Of a DNA stretch of 55,533 bases, positions 52,462 through 55,533 are shown piece after piece (positions within the stretch are counted from its first letter, which is position 1; every line of letters begins with the position of its first letter). A model generated the notes under the pieces. It was not told where the DNA came from and did not search any database. It saw nothing but the letters and a program-made list of their open reading frames with translations. The position numbers and the translations under genes are program-made. This DNA comes from Gammaproteobacteria bacterium. Its GTDB lineage: Bacteria; Pseudomonadota; Gammaproteobacteria; Ga0077536. The stretch spans positions 1-55,533 of the forward strand of contig VGUA01000006.1 of NCBI GenBank assembly GCA_016874535.1. Reading direction: 5' to 3'.

Positions 52462-54576
52462 ATGCTTCGTATCACTACAGCCTATCGGCCGGACATCGAT
52501 GGGCTGCGCCCCATTGCCGTCATCGCGGTGGTGATGTTCCACCTCGACCCCACATTCTTGCCCGGGGGCTTCACAGGGGTCGACGTCTTCTTCGTCATCT
52601 CCGGCTATGTCGTCACGGCCTCGTTGCTGAAGCGGCAAGGAGAAGCGCTTCCGGAGTTTCTGCTTGGATTCTACGGGCGCCGTATTGCGCGCATCGTCCC
52701 GGCATTGGCCGTCATGTTGTGCGTGAGCCTGCTGCTGTATATCTTGTTCATCCCCATGCTGCCGTGGCAGGAAAAGCCTGATTTCCTGACGGGCGCGTAC
52801 GCCTTCATAGGCGCCAGCAATATCTACTTGCTGCTGGCTGGTACGGACTATTTCTTCGGCCCTGCAAACCTCAATCCGTGGCTACACACCTGGTCGCTCG
52901 GCATCGAGGAGCAGTATTACCTGTTGGCTCCGCCGCTCGTGTTCTGGTGGTTGTGGCGCAGGGAGACAACGGGAACGTGGGCACTCCTCCCGCTCGGCCT
53001 GTGCGCACGGCTCTCTTTTGCCGCCTGCCTCTGGCTGCAGGGCGAGGACGCAAACCTGGCCTTCTATCTGGTGTTCACCCGCTTCTGGGAACTTGCGAGC
53101 GGAGCCCTGCTGTGCATGACCCAGGCCTCCGGCCCGGAGTCGCAGCGCCTCCCGCCGTGGGGCGTGACTGGCCTCGCGACCCTGGGTGTCGTGCTGCTGG
53201 CGATCACCCTGCAGACGACGGAAGAGATGGCCATGCCCTTGCCGGGCGCACTGCTGTCGGTCGCAGGGACTCTTCTGCTCCTATGCGCTGGCCGCCATGG
53301 CCCGACTGGTGTCTGGAGTCGAATGTTGAGCCTGCCGCCCATGGTGGCGATCGGCAGGATTTCCTATTCGCTCTATCTCTGGCATTGGCCTGTATTCGTG
53401 GGCCTGCGCTGGACGCTGGAACTCGAGTCCACCTCCGCGCGGATTCTTGCCGTGGTGCTTTCGTTGGTGCTCGCGATGCTGTCCTATCGCTGGGTGGAGC
53501 AGCCCACACGCCACGCAGCGTGGCTGACGCACGCACCTTCCGCGCGGGCGCTTGCCGCCAGCCTCCTGCTGATGCTGTCTGGCCTCGCCCTCGGGTGGGT
53601 CCTGTGGGAGGCGCGCACCCATCTCAGCTTCAGCAAGGTCACCACATGGAATGAACGCTGGAGTCGGATGTGGGATATGTCGGGCACCGACTATTCGCCA
53701 TGCTCGGTAAGTCACGAAGTCGAGGGACTCATCCGTACGCGCAAACCCGCCCACTGCGACCACACGGAATCATCGTTGCCGCTGCACGGGATGCGCCTCT
53801 TCGCACCGGGGGATTCCCACACAATGCACCTCGCCCCCGCATTCGAGCACCTTGCCAGCGAGGGCATGACCGTGACATCGCTGGCGAAGGCCGGCTGTGG
53901 CTACCTGCTGGCCGGGCGCCCCATGGCTTCACGGACGCCAGTCGACTGTCTGCATTTCAACGAGGCACGCATGCGTGAGCTTCTTTCGCGCACCCGGCCG
54001 GGGGATTGGGTTTTGCTCTCCAGCCTGCGAATGAAACGTTACGAGATCAGAGATTACTTGACGCCCACCACCTCGCTAATGGAAGACGAGGCTCGACTTT
54101 GGCTGGAGCCCCTGCTGGCGAAGGGGCTGCGCGTGATCATCACGGCGCCTCTGCCACTGTTTCCAGAGCGGGTGTGGCGCTGCGTGGACCCGTGGCTCGC
54201 CGGCAAATCTTCTTGTCGCACAGGACTCTCGCGAAAACGGGATGAATTGCTGGCACGTCGCGCCACCCATCTGACGGCACTGCAGGAATTGGTCGCACGC
54301 TATCCTGCAGTCCAACTCTGGGACCCATTTCCCCTGCTTTGCCCCGATGGTGAGTACTGCCGGGCGATCCAGAAAGGGATCCCTGTCTACTCCGATGGCG
54401 ATCACCTCACGCCTCATGGGGTCCGATTGATCTATCCTTCCTTGGTTGCGCTGCTAAGGAACACGCCTGATGAAGGAGAAGAATCAACCAGGTCACACGT
54501 GTTACCTGACCCGGACGGGTCTGGTGCTGGCCCTCATGATCGGGGCCTTCCTCGCGGGTCGAGCTTGGCAAACTGA
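52462..54576 (+). CDS. Acyltransferase 3 / SGNH-domain membrane protein (OafA-like)
   Basis: 704-residue inner-membrane O-acetyltransferase of the OafA/OatA type, predicted to acetylate LPS O-antigen or other glycans in the periplasm. N-terminal half: ten or so helices with YRPDIDGLRPIAVIAVVMFH (R-D), FTGVDVFFVISGYV and WSLGIEEQYYLLAP. C-terminal half: SGNH hydrolase domain with FAPGDSHTMHLAPAF (GDS-H) and the C-terminal acid-His pair in SDGDHLTPHG. ATG at 52462 with AAAGGA. Its last 36 codons run into the following SCO gene (107-bp overlap), and that tail looks non-conserved. Confidence 0.88.
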   Translation: MLRITTAYRPDIDGLRPIAVIAVVMFHLDPTFLPGGFTGVDVFFVISGYVVTASLLKRQGEALPEFLLGFYGRRIARIVPALAVMLCVSLLLYILFIPMLPWQEKPDFLTGAYAFIGASNIYLLLAGTDYFFGPANLNPWLHTWSLGIEEQYYLLAPPLVFWWLWRRETTGTWALLPLGLCARLSFAACLWLQGEDANLAFYLVFTRFWELASGALLCMTQASGPESQRLPPWGVTGLATLGVVLLAITLQTTEEMAMPLPGALLSVAGTLLLLCAGRHGPTGVWSRMLSLPPMVAIGRISYSLYLWHWPVFVGLRWTLELESTSARILAVVLSLVLAMLSYRWVEQPTRHAAWLTHAPSARALAASLLLMLSGLALGWVLWEARTHLSFSKVTTWNERWSRMWDMSGTDYSPCSVSHEVEGLIRTRKPAHCDHTESSLPLHGMRLFAPGDSHTMHLAPAFEHLASEGMTVTSLAKAGCGYLLAGRPMASRTPVDCLHFNEARMRELLSRTRPGDWVLLSSLRMKRYEIRDYLTPTTSLMEDEARLWLEPLLAKGLRVIITAPLPLFPERVWRCVDPWLAGKSSCRTGLSRKRDELLARRATHLTALQELVARYPAVQLWDPFPLLCPDGEYCRAIQKGIPVYSDGDHLTPHGVRLIYPSLVALLRNTPDEGEESTRSHVLPDPDGSGAGPHDRGLPRGSSLAN

Positions 54577-55138
54577 GGGGCTACCCGCACCCGCACCGGC
54601 TGAGGTGCCGGGTCTTTTGTGGCCCAATCCACCCCGGCTCGAACCCTTCGCGCTCACCGATGAACAGGGCAAGCCCTTCAATGAGGAATCACTCGAAGGG
54701 CATTGGACGCTGCTCTTCTTCGGCTATACCCACTGCCCGGACATCTGCCCGGTCACCCTTGCGGTGCTTAAGGCGGTGCGCGAGGGGCTGCGTGACTTTC
54801 CCGCCTTCGATGCACGGGCCCAGGTGTTTCTTGTCTCGGTGGATGGGGAGCGCGATACGCCAGAGGTGCTCAAACGCTACGTGCAGCATTTCGATCCCAG
54901 CTTCCGCGCTGCATCAGGAACCACGGAAGCGCTGCACCTGCTCACCCGTCAATTGGCAGCCGACTTCACGCGCATCACCACAGACGACTCCGGTGACTAC
55001 TGGTTCGATCATTCGCCTGCCATCCTGCTGGTCGCGCCTGACAAACGCGTGGTGGGCGAATTTCTGCCGCCGCACGTCCCTGAGGATTTGATCGGAGAAA
55101 TCCGACAAATCGTCACTTTTATCGACGAAAACGACTGA
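54470..55138 (+). CDS. SCO1/SenC family protein
   Basis: Membrane-anchored thioredoxin-fold copper chaperone of 222 residues that helps assemble the CuA site of cytochrome c oxidase or acts as a thiol reductase. One N-terminal membrane segment (~residues 15-31). Copper ligands: C89-P-D-I-C93 in FFGYTHCPDICPVTL, and a His in YWFDHSPAILLV (~residue 180). ATG at 54470, with AAGGA at 54456-54460, lies within the end of the acyltransferase ORF. Possible link to the respiratory chain that takes electrons from Sox. Confidence 0.92.
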   Translation: MKEKNQPGHTCYLTRTGLVLALMIGAFLAGRAWQTEGLPAPAPAEVPGLLWPNPPRLEPFALTDEQGKPFNEESLEGHWTLLFFGYTHCPDICPVTLAVLKAVREGLRDFPAFDARAQVFLVSVDGERDTPEVLKRYVQHFDPSFRAASGTTEALHLLTRQLAADFTRITTDDSGDYWFDHSPAILLVAPDKRVVGEFLPPHVPEDLIGEIRQIVTFIDEND

Positions 55139-55155
55139 GCCACTCACGCACCGTA

Positions 55156-55184
55156 TTGGAACGCATCACTTCGCTGGGTACCAT
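55156..55184 (+). promoter_or_regulatory. Predicted promoter of the last gene
   Basis: TTGGAA (55156-55161), a 17-bp spacer and TACCAT (55179-55184), just after the SCO gene stop, facing the partial gene at the window end. Confidence 0.45.
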
Positions 55185-55192
55185 GGGGGGGT

Positions 55193-55533
55193 ATGGCTAC
55201 TCCCAGTCGAGGCATCGGCAGCATGACAAGCAACTCCCGTCCCCGCATGGCAAGGTGTCTTGCCGCTGCATTCCTCTCGCTCACGGCCACACTCCCGCTG
55301 CCGGCTGCCGGCGGAAGGCGACATGAGTTACCTCGCCCTGCGCGAGTGGATAGACAACGCTCCTGCGGAAATTGCGCTCGAAGCGGGGACCACCGTCACG
55401 ACGGCGGATCGCCAAGCCCTGGAGCCTCTCATCCCGCGTACCGCTTGGGGCTACTACTTCTTCGATGGCATGGAGATGGAAATCGCCGCTACCGCCCATT
55501 ACCCCAAGCCACCAGGCTGGGGTGCCGACATGA
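55193..55533 (+). other. Partial gene, likely exported protein with a frame change
   Basis: Not recognised. From ATGs at 55193, 55223 or 55247 the frame gives a signal-peptide-like stretch (MARCLAAAFLSLTATLPLPA) but then turns into Arg/Ser-rich, non-protein-like sequence. In the next frame, from 55323 to the window end, the sequence looks like a real protein (MSYLALREWIDNAPAEIALE, then ALEPLIPRTAWGYYFFDGME). One extra G in the GGCGGAAGG run near 55308-55316 would join them into one exported protein. Alternatively a second gene starts at ATG 55323, which has GGAAGG just upstream. The 3' end is outside the window. Confidence 0.45.

Overview
The window looks like a high-GC gammaproteobacterial chromosome segment. 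The evidence is the conserved blocks glnE-ilvE, aroQ-accB-accC-prmA and dusB-fis-purH-purD, together with an LPS/O-antigen locus. The genus cannot be told from the sequence. No tRNA, rRNA, insertion sequence or CRISPR array was seen, and no stretch over about 300 bases lacks a gene.

Layout. 1-1581: an alpha/beta-hydrolase fragment (minus) abuts a methylmalonate-semialdehyde dehydrogenase that lacks its N-terminus (plus). This is a break or an assembly chimera at the window edge. 1708-13141: an LPS core/O-antigen locus with a DUF6165 protein, three GT9 heptosyltransferase-like enzymes, two GT4 enzymes, WecB, a GT39-type transferase, an O-antigen ligase-like membrane protein, an ELM1-family protein and two small conserved-looking ORFs. 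13120-30649: housekeeping genes (ilvE, glnE, an aminotransferase, dsbD, a TlpA thioredoxin, aroQ, accBC, prmA, a DUF3426 protein, dusB, fis, purHD), then a SnoaL-like protein and an SDR dehydrogenase. A 92-bp tandem repeat lies between purD and the SnoaL-like gene. 30668-38715: a MATE transporter and a complete thiosulfate-oxidation operon, soxC-D-Y-Z-A-X-B, ending in a CsoR/FrmR-family repressor gene. 38847-43900: a tandem EthD protein, an alkaline-phosphatase-superfamily hydrolase, a D-aminoacylase-like amidohydrolase and an enoyl-CoA hydratase. 44176-46879: sulfate activation genes cysD and cysNC, both damaged. 46893-55533: a CPA2 antiporter, a GT2 glycosyltransferase, modABC, an acyltransferase-SGNH protein, a SCO protein and the start of an unrecognised exported protein.

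The most interesting point is regulatory. The sox operon carries at its end a CsoR-family repressor whose thiol/metal residues are rearranged: there are two Cys 24 residues apart, the usual His is absent, and the usual second Cys is Glu. A textbook CsoR-type operator (ATAC, G/C tract, GTAT) sits on the predicted transcription start of soxC. A second copy of its core (TACGGG-N3-GGGTA) overlaps the repressor's own start codon. No ArsR-type SoxR is present in the window. I infer an autoregulated sulfur-responsive switch for Sox oxidation. ModABC would supply molybdate for the SoxC cofactor. At the same time the sulfate-assimilation genes carry a frameshift (cysD) and a roughly 39-residue deletion in the GTPase domain (cysN), so this lineage may rely on reduced sulfur, unless both lesions are sequence errors.
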